This document shows, in pieces, positions 22,820-33,537 of a stretch of DNA of 64,000 bases; the first letter of the stretch is position 1; each line of letters starts with the position of its first letter. A model generated the notes under the pieces. That model did no database searches. It was not told the DNA's origin and saw only the letters and a program-made list of their open reading frames with translations. Source of the stretch: Erodium maritimum (lineage: Eukaryota > Streptophyta > Magnoliopsida > Geraniales > Geraniaceae). Location of the stretch: assembly GCA_963921825.1 (NCBI GenBank), contig OY997596.1, positions 11,723,001-11,787,000 on the forward strand, in the 5' to 3' direction. The position numbers and the translations under genes were made by a program.

Positions 22820-24446
22820 CAGTGGTGGATCTAGGTTTTTTAACGAGGGGGGGGGGGCACCAAATTTTTTTTATAACGTAAAAATAATAGAAAATAACGT
22901 TAAAAACATTAATATGTATACAAAATAATACCTAATACTTATGACAACACATGACATCTAAACTTCATTTAGAAATATGATAAAACAATTTCATTGTCAA
23001 TACGATAAAACATGTATTTCTTGATGTACATGATATTTATCGGCCTCTTGATTTTTTTTCTTCTTATCAAAATATGGAGTCAGATTTTTTTTCAAATATA
23101 TCTCCATGACTTAATAATTAATTTTTAGATTACTAAATTGAAACTGATAATAGTATTAGACCTTAAAGAATAATTGTTCTGAAAACTCAATTGAATAAAA
23201 GTCTTAAATTTTAAAACAATGAGTTAAATTTAAAAAATATAAGCTTTTACAGGAATTAAAAAAATAATAGAGAATATAAAAGAATTACGAAAATACAAAA
23301 TTAATGTAATAAAATAACATACATTTATAAATATAAGGGAACAAAATATAGAAGTTAGAAAATTTACAATTCAAATAGAGTTTTATGAAAGGAAATAGAG
23401 AAAAATTATTAACAAAATAGAATTTTTTTTGAAACGGGAAAGAGGTAGTTGTATTACGATTTCATATCCTGATTACAAGGAGGGACATAACAGTCCCGGA
23501 TACCAGCTTTTTGTCCCAACCGACCGTAGCCCGTCGGACGCACATGATTCCATACACATAGCCTGCTTTGATTCGCAGATCCGAATTCAAGAGTTCCTCT
23601 ATCCAACGTTACAAGGAAATAACAAACCAAAGTCCTAAACTTATTGAGCCAAAAGGTTATTCGACCTAACACAGTGAATAACCAATAATTTATTCGACCT
23701 AAAATAGGATAAAAAAGTAGCACACGATCGAAAGAGCAAGCTACCAAATCTGCGATGCCAGTTCTACTAGACCCCGTGCCATTGGAGCGACCTGGTATCG
23801 TCAATTCTTCATCTTGAATCGCCCGACTCTTTCGAAATAGTACGGAAGACGAGAAAAACGATTCGACCCGCAGCGGTTTGTTCGATATCGAGGGTCCCGA
23901 CTTCGGGTGCCATAGAGACAGACCCCGACTTATCGTCTTTCTTCCGGGATCCCAGATCCATCGAGGGAACGGACCCATGCCGGCGTTAGGGACGACGCAT
24001 GGAGCCCGTACCCCGGAGAATGACAGGAGGGCCACTGTGGCTGAGCGACGTCCGGGAAGCAGAACGCGGGCTGAGAGGGCGACTGGTGGGCGGCGATGAC
24101 GGCGGCAGCGAACCCTAAGTAGGGTAGACGGGACCTCACCTGGAGGTAGTGGAGAGTTTTGAAGCCGGAGCTTCGATGGTGGAAGTAAGGAGCTGCCATG
24201 GAGGAGGGTGGGGAGGGGCTGCGCGCAGAGAGAATTAGGTTTCTCTCTACCGCAACCCTCCTATTTTAACAAAATAGAATTTTATGGAAGGAAATAAAGA
24301 AAAATTAGATGATATTAGATTTCTCAACTTTTTAGGAGGGGCACTCATAGTAAAAAAAACAAGGTTTTATATACGGAAATATAAATGTATAGGGTATAAT
24401 ATATGCTTTTTCTATAATTTGAGGGGGGCACATGAATCCGCCTCTG
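22820..24446. mobile_element. Non-autonomous hAT element
   Basis: The left end CAGTGGTGGATCTAGG (22820) and the right end, read inward on the minus strand as CAGAGGCGGATTCATG (24446), are imperfect hAT-type terminal inverted repeats. Each is followed inward by a run of G within 35 bases. The flanks actgcccc (22812-22819) and accgtccc (24447-24454) match at six of eight bases, an eroded target duplication. The A+T-rich interior is noncoding and is split by a retroposon at 23427-24265. Confidence 0.75.
23427..24265 (-). mobile_element. Retroposon nested in the hAT element, 18-bp target duplication
   Basis: The 18-bp sequence beginning 'ttaacaaaatagaa' occurs at 23409-23426 and 24266-24283. Between them an 839-bp minus-strand unit ends in poly(A) (a T run on the plus strand at 23427). 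It starts with a pyrimidine-rich leader and an open frame (24199 down, MAAPYFHHRSSGF). No RT or endonuclease is present. The long target duplication and A-tail show L1-machinery insertion. Whether it is an internally deleted LINE or a retroposed host transcript is undecided. Confidence 0.8.
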
Positions 24447-24454
24447 ACCGTCCC

Positions 24455-24949
24455 TGTGTAACGAGACCGATCCGTCTTTATCGCTGTCTAGAGAAAACCT
24501 GGCATCCACCGCACATGTCATATCTATTTTTCCTAATGTACAACGAATTAGGAAGTATCAACTAGACGAGGTCTGTCAAGCAGCATCGCTGGTCATCATA
24601 AGATCCCTAGGGCCGCTCCCTGACAAATTCTTTGGAGGATTGTTACAACATAACATGTTTGTTTAAGTCGAGACAAGGATCGATCTTTGGAATCAATGCA
24701 CCAACTACATCATGAATAAGGAATCACCCTCTTATTTTTTTCCCTGATAATGCGGAACATCTCGTTATAAGGTTAATATTCCTACCGTCACCAAAACTAT
24801 ATCTTTTTTTCTGCTTTTTAAATTGTATGATCATTTTTTCCTTATCAAAAGTCACATTATAGGCTTAAAAAGGCCTTTTACTTCGGACTGAGTTACCCGA
24901 TAAACGACGTCATATTGTGAAGCTTAATTTCCCTTCTAAAGATCCAGGT
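24455..24949. other. Upstream region of OST4
   Basis: A+T-rich sequence between the hAT element and the inferred OST4 5' exon. No TATA box can be called with confidence and no coding sequence is seen. Confidence 0.35.
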
Positions 24950-25069
24950 TGTCTCTTAAAACAATCTGGCTTTGTGCTTTGGAGTCTTCGGGGTTCTTCA
25001 CTTCACTTCGTCAAAGCAGAGATTGACCGACAGTAATCTTCGTCTTTCTCAAACATCTCAATCGCCACA
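24950..25069 (+). other. OST4: Probable 5' UTR exon of OST4
   Basis: A pyrimidine-rich, gene-like stretch ends at a strong splice donor, ccaca then gtaagc at 25070. The OST4 coding exon at 33424 begins immediately after an acceptor (ttgcag), so at least one upstream noncoding exon is required. This is the best candidate. The pairing is inferred; a cDNA would settle it. Confidence 0.5.
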
Positions 25070-26080
25070 GTAAGCTTCCCTTAGATCTGCTGTATACTGA
25101 GTCTGATTCATCTCCTTCATTTGATCTCAATGTTTGTTGCGTCATCATTTCCTCTAGGGTTTTCTAGATCTTCATTTCATTGTACTTTTTCTCGCAATCA
25201 TCAAAATTATGACCCTGTTTGGGAATTTTAGTGTCATTGCTTGTTTCAGTCTCACATGTGACATATCTATGGTTAGATGCAAGACTGTGATTGAAATTTT
25301 GGTGCAGTTAAGATTTCAAAATTATGATCCCCATTACATTTACTTGAAATTTTAGGTGAATTCATATGCAATTTTCATAGAATAGGTTATAATTGGCACT
25401 TGATGAAAGGGATTTCCATGGGGCAAATCTCCTGCATTTTTCTTCTCTCGGTATATTTTGTTCTTTGGGTGCCTGTCCATGCATAATGGAACACAATGAA
25501 GAGATATAAAATAATTACTCATTGAGCTTATAAGTAAGTGAACTTTTATTTTGCTTAAGTTATAGTTACTAGTTAATGTGGAGCCATAAGAATGGATTGT
25601 TATCGTTAGGAAATATATCCAAATCTGTAGCCTACTGCATAGGAAAGGTGTCTGAAATCACAGTTAGTCTCCAGAAAATTGTTCTGGAATAAGCTGCATT
25701 ATATTACATATGTCCCACTCATCCCATAGCTAAATTGGTTATCTCTTATAAAAAACATGGCTAAATAGGTTGGGATTTTCTTCTTCTATTGTGTATTTTG
25801 TTCTTTTTGCCTGCAGTAATGGAAAATAATGAATCTAGCGTGGAGGTTTATGAGATAACTGATATTTAATTACCTTGAGCCCTTAAAGCTGTGATCTTTA
25901 ATTGAATTCTATTGTAGTTTATAAATCTTGTAAAGGCATAAGAACGGATATTATTTGGAGAGGTTATATATAGCCGGTCGTCTATAACATTTGTCTCTTG
26001 CCCCCTTTGCCCAAGAAATTAAGAACAGTCTTAAATTTGAATCTGAAATCTGCTTTTTGCTGTGACCTGCACGTTAGGCA

Positions 26081-26338
26081 TGTTGGTTATCAAACTAATA
26101 TTGAGAACAAAAGAAATCAAGAGACAATTGGTTTTGAACTTTGCTGAGTTGCAAAGTTGAGTGTTGTGTATTTTACATCGATAATTGCTGATATTTATAG
26201 CCATTCAAACAAGAAGAAAACTTAGACATGAAAGTAAGTTTTACCTACCCTTACCTACTTATCACCTACGATATACAAAACATAAAGAACATGTGATTTG
26301 TTGTGCCAATTTCGGTATGGCTAGCTTAATAGCTAACA
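26081..26338 (-). repeat. Copia-A 3' LTR
   Basis: 258 bp, TGTTGG...TAACA, paired with 33045-33302. The poly-purine (poly-C on plus) tract abuts it at 26343-26359. Confidence 0.92.
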
Positions 26339-26499
26339 ATCTCCCCCCCCCCCCCCCCCTAAGCTAGACATGTATGTTAATGATGCCGATCTTCAAGCGC
26401 AGGTCTTGAAATTTCACTCTATCAAGTCATTTTGTCATTATGTTCGTCAGCTGATCATCAGTTTTGATGTACTCGACGATGATTTTACCGTCGTCAACG

Positions 26500-26680
26500 C
26501 TATTCCCTAATGAAATGGTAACGTGTCTCAATATGCTTCACGACCGGATTCTTGCATAATTGAATTGTTGATTTGTTGTCCACGTAAAATGTGACGACAT
26601 CAGCTTCCTTGCTGAGTAGGTCACCGAGCAGAAGCCACTCACCATCTTTGGGCGGTCGCGGCGGAGGGCGAGTCTTCTCT
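26500..26680 (-). pseudogene. Copia-A RNase H C-terminal remnant
   Basis: The minus strand reads ADVVTFYVDNKSTIQLCKNP then RYHFIRE, the end of a Copia RNase H domain. It differs from the equivalent part of Copia-B (KKDNKSAIALCKNPV), so it belongs to another family. Upstream the frame passes into unrelated sequence near 26680, so the rest of pol has been replaced. Confidence 0.75.
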
Positions 26681-27520
26681 CGGACGAATACTCGAACACG
26701 TGCTATCGAACAAACACTACGAGGATGACTAGTCCTTGCTCGGGGACCACGACATCCCAAGTAGGTTTTATCCTCATTTAATGGACGGGGTGCCACCACA
26801 GATTGGTGTACCAACGGTTGCCGTACGGAACCAACGATCCCATCTAGCCTAGACTCTCGGTAGCTAACTAAAGTAGGACTCGTGCAGTCGGCATGACCAA
26901 CCACTTCCATATCGTTCTTTCTCTTCCGTGGGGAACTCCCACCTACATCGTATCTGCATTCTTTGAGGATTGCCTTGGGCCATTCTTCGTATGGTTCTGC
27001 CTCCTCATAATTAATGGACTCGTAGGCGAGATCCGTAAGGTCTGGGGGAAGCTTCAGAGCTTCCCGAACCCGTCCCGTTCCCAGAACTCGGCTACATGAA
27101 CGGTGCAACCGTTCACCTCTACACAGACCTTCTGATGAAAAACCATAGACTTGAGATGTTTTGCAAGGTCACAGCTGCACATTGCCAACATAGATACTCG
27201 AGCATGTGCTCCGGCTTGATAACCAGGGTTTCACTTATTAAGGCCTTGGGTACGTCCATGGATTTCTCAGTTAAACTGAGGAGTTTCTACAACTCATCGA
27301 ACCTGAAGGGGTCTGAATCGGTGGTTGCTCGAGACGGTAAATTGCGATCGACGGTCATTGTCATTGCCGCTGCGGTGCTCTCTCCTGCTTCTGAATCGAT
27401 ATCGACAGGCTTCCGATAGCTGCGAGGAGCCTCCTCGCCCGCTAACTCTACATCTGGAGTGGCGTTTGTTGGTGAGGACCGAAAGACCGCACCCACTCCT
27501 CATTGACTTGGTTGATCCGC
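26681..27520 (-). other. Unknown segment inside Copia-A, possibly captured host sequence
   Basis: The minus strand keeps a long open frame (to 27108) containing ALKLPPDLTDLAYESINYEE, and another stretch reading CVEVNGCTVHVAEFW. These do not look like gag or pol and I do not recognise them. 27290-27520 is G+C-rich with overlapping frames. The segment joins Copia-B sequence at about 27521. Confidence 0.35.
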
Positions 27521-27853
27521 CACGGAACTAAGAAGAAAACTTGGAGTTCAAGACATATCCAACACATGATTAAGGGGGTGATTTGTTGTTAATCATGTAA
27601 GCCGTAGTTTCTATAGTACAACACATGTTATTCATGTGTTGTGTGATAGTAGGTAGAATAGGTAGTGGACGGTGGTCAAAACCACCTTAATCACTTGTTC
27701 ATCTTTGCTTCCTCTCTTTGTAACCTTGTGCTATAAATACAAAGAAACCCAAGGCATCCAAGACAATGCATTCGGGCAATTCAAAGCAATAAGCAAACCA
27801 AATAATTATTTGGTTGCATTTGAATACTCTGTTGTTGTACTTAGCAATTAACA
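27521..27853 (+). repeat. Copia-B pol tail plus LTR (plus orientation)
   Basis: 27521-27571 matches the last codons of Copia-B pol (ELRRKLGVQDISNT). It is followed by a polypurine tract (aagggggtg) and a 270-bp LTR, 27584-27853 (TGTTGTTAATC...TTAACA). A TATA box (ctataaatac) lies near 27731. A primer-binding-like tgatatcagagcc follows at about 27870. Pol end, one LTR and gag start are thus contiguous. Confidence 0.82.
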
Positions 27854-27895
27854 GACTTTGCAACTACATTTGATATCAGAGCCTGAGAGGGGATC

Positions 27896-29217
27896 ATGGC
27901 CGAAATTGTTCAGAAGTCCGGTGCCGGCGAAATGACGAAGAACCAGCTACAGCTGAAGGGGGTGCCAGTCATTTTTCCGATGCTAGCTAAAGGAAATTAC
28001 AATGTCTGGGCAGCGAGGATGATGGTCCTAATGAATGCTTTGGAAGTGTGGAGCGTTGTCGATGGGGATGGCGAAGTACCAGCTGAGAAAAACAAGGGTG
28101 CGCTTGCCGTAATTATCCAAGCAATCCCGGACTCCATGATGATGAGCATCGCTGGCAAGAAGTCAGCAAAGGAGGCGTGAGAAATTCTCCGAGACATGCA
28201 TACGGGTGCTGAGAGAGTAAGGGAGGCCAATGTTATGGTGCTCCGAAAGATTTTCAATCGGATGCTGATGGGTGACACTGAACAGGTTAGTGAGTATGTT
28301 ACCGAACTCATTAACGTGGTTAGTGAAATCAGATTTCTTGGAGAAGAATTGACGGACAAGGTCGTGGTGGAAAAGTTGTTCAGCACCGTATCCGACCCAT
28401 TTCTTTCGATTGTTGGAACCATACAACAATGGGGCGATATGGGAAAGATGACAATGATTGAGGCAGTAGGAAGACTAAAGACATATGAGTTGACTGCGAC
28501 AGGAAGGAAGGAGGACCGTGCAGATGACAAATTGCTGCTCACGAAGCTGGGCGACAGGAAGGAAGGAAACGATGCATGCGAAGAAATTGGGCGGGAGCTG
28601 TGGAAGTGAGCTGAGAGCCTCGGATGGTGAATTCCGAGGGAGGGGGCGTGGACGCTTCAGAGGACGCGGACGAGGCCAACCCATTTCGAGGCCACTCCGT
28701 AATTATGATAAATCTAAAGTTAGATGTTCCAATTGCTCTAACTTGGGTCATTATGCTTCTAAGTGTCAAAGCCTTGTCGAAGAAGTAAATAATGCAAAGT
28801 ACGACCCAGAAGGTGAGCCGACCCTACTCATGTCAAAGATCTGTGAACCCGAGATAGTGATGTTGAATGAAAGGAAGGTCGTACCTGACCTTGATGAAGG
28901 AAAGAAGATGGATGCAGATCTTTGGTACCTTGACTCGGGTGCTAGTAATCACATGTCTGAGAACATGGAAGTCTTCACTAATTTGAATGAACAAATCAAA
29001 GGTTAAGTCAAATTTGGTGATGCCTCTATTGTTGAAATCAAAGGGAGAGGAAGTGTCTTGTTCTAAGGGGCCACGGGAGAACATAGGCTCCCTACTTTAT
29101 CCCGCGACTCAGGAGCAACATCATCAGCTTGGGGCAACTCGATGAAGTCGGGTGCAGGATGACCGTCGAAGGGGGTTGGATGAGCTTATTTGATCAAGAA
29201 GAAAAGCTCCTCGCCAA
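27896..29217 (+). pseudogene. Copia-B gag and protease (plus orientation)
   Basis: The frame starts MAEIVQKSGAG and includes the Copia gag domain, a zinc knuckle CSNCSNLGHYASKC (about 28729-28770) and the protease motif WYLDSGASNHM (about 28923). An in-frame TGA at about 28178-28180 and a frame change near 28550 break it. Pre-integrase sequence (DQEEKLLAKAKMNK) runs into inverted LTR sequence at about 29217, so integrase is absent in this orientation. Confidence 0.85.
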
Positions 29218-29340
29218 AGCAAAGATGAACAAGTTATTAAGGTGGTTTTGACCACCGTCCACTACCTATTCTACCTACTATCACACAACACATGAATAAC
29301 ATGTGTTGTACTATAGAAACTACGGCTTACATGATTAACA
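29218..29340 (-). repeat. Truncated inverted Copia-B LTR
   Basis: Reads as the reverse complement of the first part of the LTR at 27584, joining gag-protease sequence at about 29217. The words 'gcaaagatgaacaag' fit both the gag-pol frame and the LTR, so the junction has microhomology. Confidence 0.8.
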
Positions 29341-29357
29341 ACAAATCACCCTCTTAA

Positions 29358-31830
29358 TCATGTGTTGGATATGTCTTGAACTCCAAGTTTTCTTCTTAGT
29401 TCCGTGAATTTCAGATGCCCCAACGCTTTGGTCAATATGTCTGCAAGTTGTTCCTCTGTCCTTACGTGTTCGACTTCAATGCTTCCTTCTTCAATGCAAG
29501 TTCGAATGAAATGGTATGGGGTGTCTATGTGCTTGCTCCTTTCATGGTACACCGGGTTTTTGCACAAAGCGATTGCGGACTTGTTATCTTTCTTCAGCTT
29601 CACGCTCTCAATCTCCTTTTTCAGTAAGTCGGCTTTCAGCCTGGCGAGCCAAATTCTCTGACATGTTGCGGTGGTGGCGGCTATGTATTCGGCTTCGCAT
29701 GATGATAAAGTCACCACTTTCTGTTTCTGAGATGACCAGGTCACAAGGCTTTCACCGAGAAAATAGACGACGTCGGTTGTACTTTTCCGGTCACTTTGAT
29801 CTTCGGCCAAGTCACTGTCGCTGAAACCAGACAAGCTTTGTTCCCCATCAGCTTTATGATAACTAAGGTCATAGCTTCTCGTACCTTTTACATATCGAAG
29901 GATACGTTTTATGGCTGCCCAATGTCGAGTGCTCGGGGCTACCATAAAACGGCCCATGATGCCAACAGAGTATGCGATATCGGGTCTTGTATTAACCAAA
30001 TAACGCAAGCTCCCGATTAAGCACCTGTATTTTGTCACTTCAATGCCTTCACCATTATGTCGATCGAATTTAAGTCTGATCTTCATAGGAGTTGCGCACG
30101 GATTACAGTCCTTCAAGCCTGCAACTCTTAAAACTTTGTCTGCATAACCAGCCTGAGTCATTGTAATCATCTCCTCAGTCTGTCTCACTTCAATGCCCAA
30201 ATAGTAACTCAGAAGCCCCAAATCAGTCATGTTAAAGACCTTTTTCATTTCATCTTTAAACGAAATAATATCAGTAATCTCCAATCCCGTTATGATGAGA
30301 TCGTCCACGTAAACGCTCACGATCAAGATAGACTTTCCGGAGGCTTTGGTGTACACGGCGTGCTCAAGCGGACTTCGATTAAAACCGAGAGACACTAGAC
30401 TGTGATCTAATTTGGAATTCCATGCGCGGGGAGCCTGTCTCAATCCATAGAGAGCCTTGCGAAGCTTCATCACCATGTGAGCCTTCTCCTTTTTCTCGAA
30501 ACCAGGTGGTTGTATTACATACACCTCTTCCAAATCACCATTAAGAAACGCGAACTTAACATCCATATGGTGTATTTCCCATCCACCATGAGCTGCAATT
30601 GCTATCAGTAGTTGAATAGTTTCAAGTCTAACTACTGGAGCAAATACCTCATCAAAATCCACACCCTGTCTCTAAGCGTAGCCTTTCGCCACTCTCCTGG
30701 CTTTATGTTTGACAATTCTGCCTTGCGAATCCTTCTTCAATTTAAACACCCACTTTAGACCAATTGCTTTGTGTTTTTCGGGCAATTGACTAAAGTCTCA
30801 TGTCTGGTTCTGCGAATTCAACTTCCAGGCACTCCGTTTCAGCATATATGTCGAGTATGGCCTTTTTCACTGTGGACCTTCTGAGGATGACGAAGCAGAT
30901 TCTGGGCTCGCAGGACTAGCAGCTGATATTGATCGCGGGTTCTGAGGCGTTGATTGTGGCGTCTGCGTCTGGGGTGTTGGCGTAGGTTCTGCAGCTGCAC
31001 TCGAATCGCAACTCTGTTCTCCTATGCAGGGATTGATGCTCCACGTTACTGTGAATGTGCCACTGGGTTCAGCTTCTCCTTGAGTCGTGTCCCAATTCCA
31101 TTCACCTTTCTCGTTAAAAATTGCAACCCTGCTGATCATGAGCTTGTGTGTTCGTGGGTTATAAAACCGGTAGGCTTTGGATCCCGGTTCATAACCTATG
31201 AATACAACCACAACACTTCGATCCTCCAATTTTTTCAGATGAGGAGTTGTGATTTTAATGTGAGCCAGACAACCAAAAATGCGCAAATGGAGTACATTAG
31301 GTTTCTTCTCATACCAGACTTCGTAGGGTGTCTTCCCTTCAACGCTCCTGGTCGCTGCACGGTTTAGGATGTATATTGCAGTCACTAATGCTTCTCCCCA
31401 AAATTGGTCAGACATGTTTTTGTTCTTTAATAGGCAACGAGCCATGCTTACTATGGTTTGATTTCTCCTTTCCGCCACTCCATTCTGTTGAGGCGAGTTT
31501 GGAGCGGTGAGGAACCTTCTTATTCCTTGTTCCTCGCAATACTCTTTAAATTTTCCTGACACAAATTCCCCTCCACGATCAGTACGAAGAGCTTTCATTT
31601 TCTTCTCAGTCTCCACCTCCACCGTGCTCTTCACTTTTCTGAGGGCTTTCAATGCCATGTCTTTTGAGTTGATGAGGACAGACCATATGAAACGTGAGAA
31701 ATCATCTACCATTAGCAAAAAATACTTGTTACCAGCGGGTGTAGGAGGTGAAATCGGCCCACATAGATCGGCATTTATGAGTTCTAGGTGTTTCTTGGCT
31801 CGATACGTCGATCTTTGTGGGAATGGGATT
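29358..31830 (-). pseudogene. Copia-B integrase, reverse transcriptase and RNase H (minus orientation)
   Basis: Integrase core (31830-30867) has LLMVDDFSRFIW, TDRGGEF and NSPQQNGVAERRN, the D-D-E triad. RT (30662 onward) has MDVKFAFLNGDLEEVY, ALYGLRQAPRAW and the catalytic YVDD. RNase H (CEAEYIAATTA, DNKSAIALCKNP) ends KLGVQDISNT at 29358, followed by PPT and LTR. The integrase-RT junction (30663-30866) contains stops or a frame change. The N-terminus stops at about 31830 where a repeat and a glycosyltransferase fragment begin. It lies in opposite orientation to its own gag at 27896-29217. Confidence 0.9.
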
Positions 31831-31837
31831 CTCTTCT

Positions 31838-31932
31838 GCCATGCTCAAGGACGAGGAAGTGCCGGATGAGCAAATCAATATGGGAAAGTTGGTCGTGCTG
31901 ACCACCGCAGGGTACGACCTCGTCACCGTCAG
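31838..31932. repeat. 95-bp direct repeat, left copy
   Basis: Starts gccatgctcaagg and ends cgtcaccgtc; about 90% identical by eye to 32851-32944. The pair brackets the glycosyltransferase and gag fragments. Confidence 0.8.
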
Positions 31933-32320
31933 AGCCGCCTTAGCCTCCCTCACCAGAAACCCCATGTTGACCTTCTGCTCCGCGTATAGAGGCCAAGCAA
32001 CGATCGGCACCCTCGCGACCACCGCTTCGAGAGCCGAGTTCCAGTCACAGTGAGTCACGAACCCGCCCACCGAGTAGTGACTCGGCATCGTCACCTGCGA
32101 CGCCCACGACTTCGCCACGTAGCCCCTTTCCCGCGTCTTCTCCCTGAACCCTTCGGGAAGGATAGAGTCCTAATCCATATCCGGTTCCGCCTCGTCGACC
32201 TCGATACTATCAACATGGAGGAATTGACGGGAAGCTTCAAAGCAGCGGAGGAACGCATGGAGTTGAACAAAGGAGAGGAGGGGGGCACGAGGCTCCTCCT
32301 CATGGAGGAAGAATGATGTA
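31933..32320 (-). pseudogene. UDP-glycosyltransferase fragment captured in the Copia composite
   Basis: The minus strand encodes the C-terminal part of a plant family-1 [23 protein letters not shown], then the PSPG box with [17 protein letters not shown] and [11 protein letters not shown]. In the PSPG box the usual HCGWNS Gly is Asp and GVP is RVP, and an in-frame TAG precedes LPEGF, so it cannot be active. Only about 130 codons remain, without the N-terminal acceptor domain or the C-terminal helix. The UGT sequence ends at the 95-bp repeat. Closest to UGT88-like sequences from memory; that assignment is tentative. Confidence 0.78.
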
Positions 32321-32325
32321 ACCGC

Positions 32326-32871
32326 ATGCGACGGAGGGACTATGGTGGCACGAACGCCTCACCCAAAACATGGGGAAAACACCGCAACGGTGGCAACAAG
32401 GATGGTGCTGACAGCACCAGGAAGCCAGGGAGGTGCCACTACTGCAACATGGAAGGCCATTGGATTCGTGACTGTCGGAAGAAGAAGAGTGATGAGGCTG
32501 ATGACGAAGCTCACCTTGTTCAGGAAGGTGACGAAGAACCTGAGCTACTGATGGCTCAGGTGACGTCAGCTACGACTACACTTGCCAAAGCGGAGAGCGC
32601 CAAGCAAGGGCGGGACATCCAGCACGATCATTCACCAAGGAGGACTCAACAAGCTCATGACGACATATCAAAGACCCAAACTGACTCAAGTGCAAGTCAG
32701 GCCAAGAGTGAGGGAGCGATCGAGGTGCCGGTCCAAAGGATAAGATGGATGTCGTGCTGGATGCGAAATCAGGACAAGGGAACATCCGAGGTGCTTGCCA
32801 AAAGACCTAGTTGGACACCGACAAGGTCGAAGGAGCGTGGGAAAACTAGTGCCATGCTCAAGAACGACTAA
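32326..32871 (+). pseudogene. Copia gag zinc-knuckle fragment
   Basis: The plus strand has a CCHC knuckle, CHYCNMEGHWIRDC, followed by an acidic EAHLVQEGDEEPELLM stretch as in Copia gag. It opposes the orientation of Copia-A and lacks the N-terminal gag domain. The frame continues through unrelated polar sequence into the right copy of the 95-bp repeat. Confidence 0.7.
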
Positions 32872-32944
32872 GTGCCGGATGAGCAAATCAATGTGGAAAG
32901 TTGGTCGTGCTGACTTCCGCAGGGTACGACCTCGTCACCGCCAG
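32851..32944. repeat. 95-bp direct repeat, right copy
   Basis: Partner of 31838-31932, next to the Copia-A 5' leader. Confidence 0.8.
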
Positions 32945-33044
32945 CTCGCGCCCATAGCCGACTGTGGTAGAGGTACTCCCGGTGTTGCTTGCCTTGATCG
33001 TACTGACAGAATTTTCGTTAATGAATCGGAACTCTGATACCACT

Positions 33045-33302
33045 TGTTGATTATCAAACTAATATTGGGAACAAAAGAATTCGAGAGGCAATTGGCTTTG
33101 AACTTTACTGAGTTGCAATGTTGAGTGTTGTGTATTTTACATTGATAATGGCTGATAGTTATAGCCATTCAAACAAGAAGAAAACTTAGACATGAAAGTA
33201 AGTTTTACCTACCCTTACCTATTTATCACCTACCACATACAAAATATAAAGAACATGTGATTTGCTGTGCCAATTTCGGCATGGCTAGCTTAATAACTAA
33301 CA
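33045..33302 (-). repeat. Copia-A 5' LTR
   Basis: 258 bp, flanked outward by aggca and inward (minus strand) by the initiator-Met primer-binding site TGGTATCAGAG. Confidence 0.92.
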
Positions 33303-33423
33303 AGGCATGGAGTTGTCTTATTATAACAATCCTATGTAAAGAGGCCAATCAATTGAAAACCCCGGAAGCTGTGCTTAAATAGTTTGTTGTTGGGTACTTA
33401 ATTTTTTGTTTGTGACATTGCAG

Positions 33424-33537
33424 ATGATCGATGATGAAGACCTGGGCTTCATTGTCAACTTTCTCGGTATCTTTGTTTTCGCTCTGGTTATAGCCTATCA
33501 TTATGTGGTGGCAGACCCAAAGTATGAAGGCATATAA
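33424..33537 (+). CDS. OST4: OST4, small subunit of oligosaccharyltransferase
   Basis: A 37-residue frame begins [17 protein letters not shown] and ends DPKYEGI, matching plant OST4 over its whole length. It has a short lumenal N-terminus, one membrane helix (about residues 8-27) and a short cytosolic tail. In the ER membrane OST4 stabilises the complex that transfers glycan from dolichol pyrophosphate to Asn in N-glycosylation. The ATG follows directly on a splice acceptor (ttgcag at 33418-33423), so the whole coding region is one exon with its 5' UTR spliced on from upstream. No defect is visible. The gene is easily missed because of its length. Confidence 0.93.
   Translation: MIDDEDLGFIVNFLGIFVFALVIAYHYVVADPKYEGI

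Larger units (their letters stand above)
26081..33302 (-). mobile_element. Copia-A: rearranged Ty1/Copia composite in the OST4 intron
   Basis: Two 258-bp LTRs (26081-26338 and 33045-33302) start TGTTG and end AACA, and are flanked by the 5-bp target duplication aggca (26076-26080, 33303-33307). On the minus strand TGGTATCAGAG (33042 down) follows the 5' LTR, an initiator-Met primer-binding site. A long G run next to 26339 is the polypurine tract. By eye the LTRs differ at about 18 of 258 positions, so this is an old insertion. The interior is chimeric: a Copia RNase H tail of its own, an unknown segment, a second Copia in inverted halves, a glycosyltransferase fragment and a gag fragment in opposite orientation. 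Confidence 0.9.
25070..33423 (+). other. Inferred OST4 5' UTR intron, enlarged by Copia insertions
   Basis: About 8.35 kb between the donor at 25070 and the acceptor at 33422-33423. Of this, 26081-33302 is retrotransposon; without it the intron would be about 1.1 kb. 25070-26080 is T-rich intron-like sequence with no frame. Confidence 0.5.
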
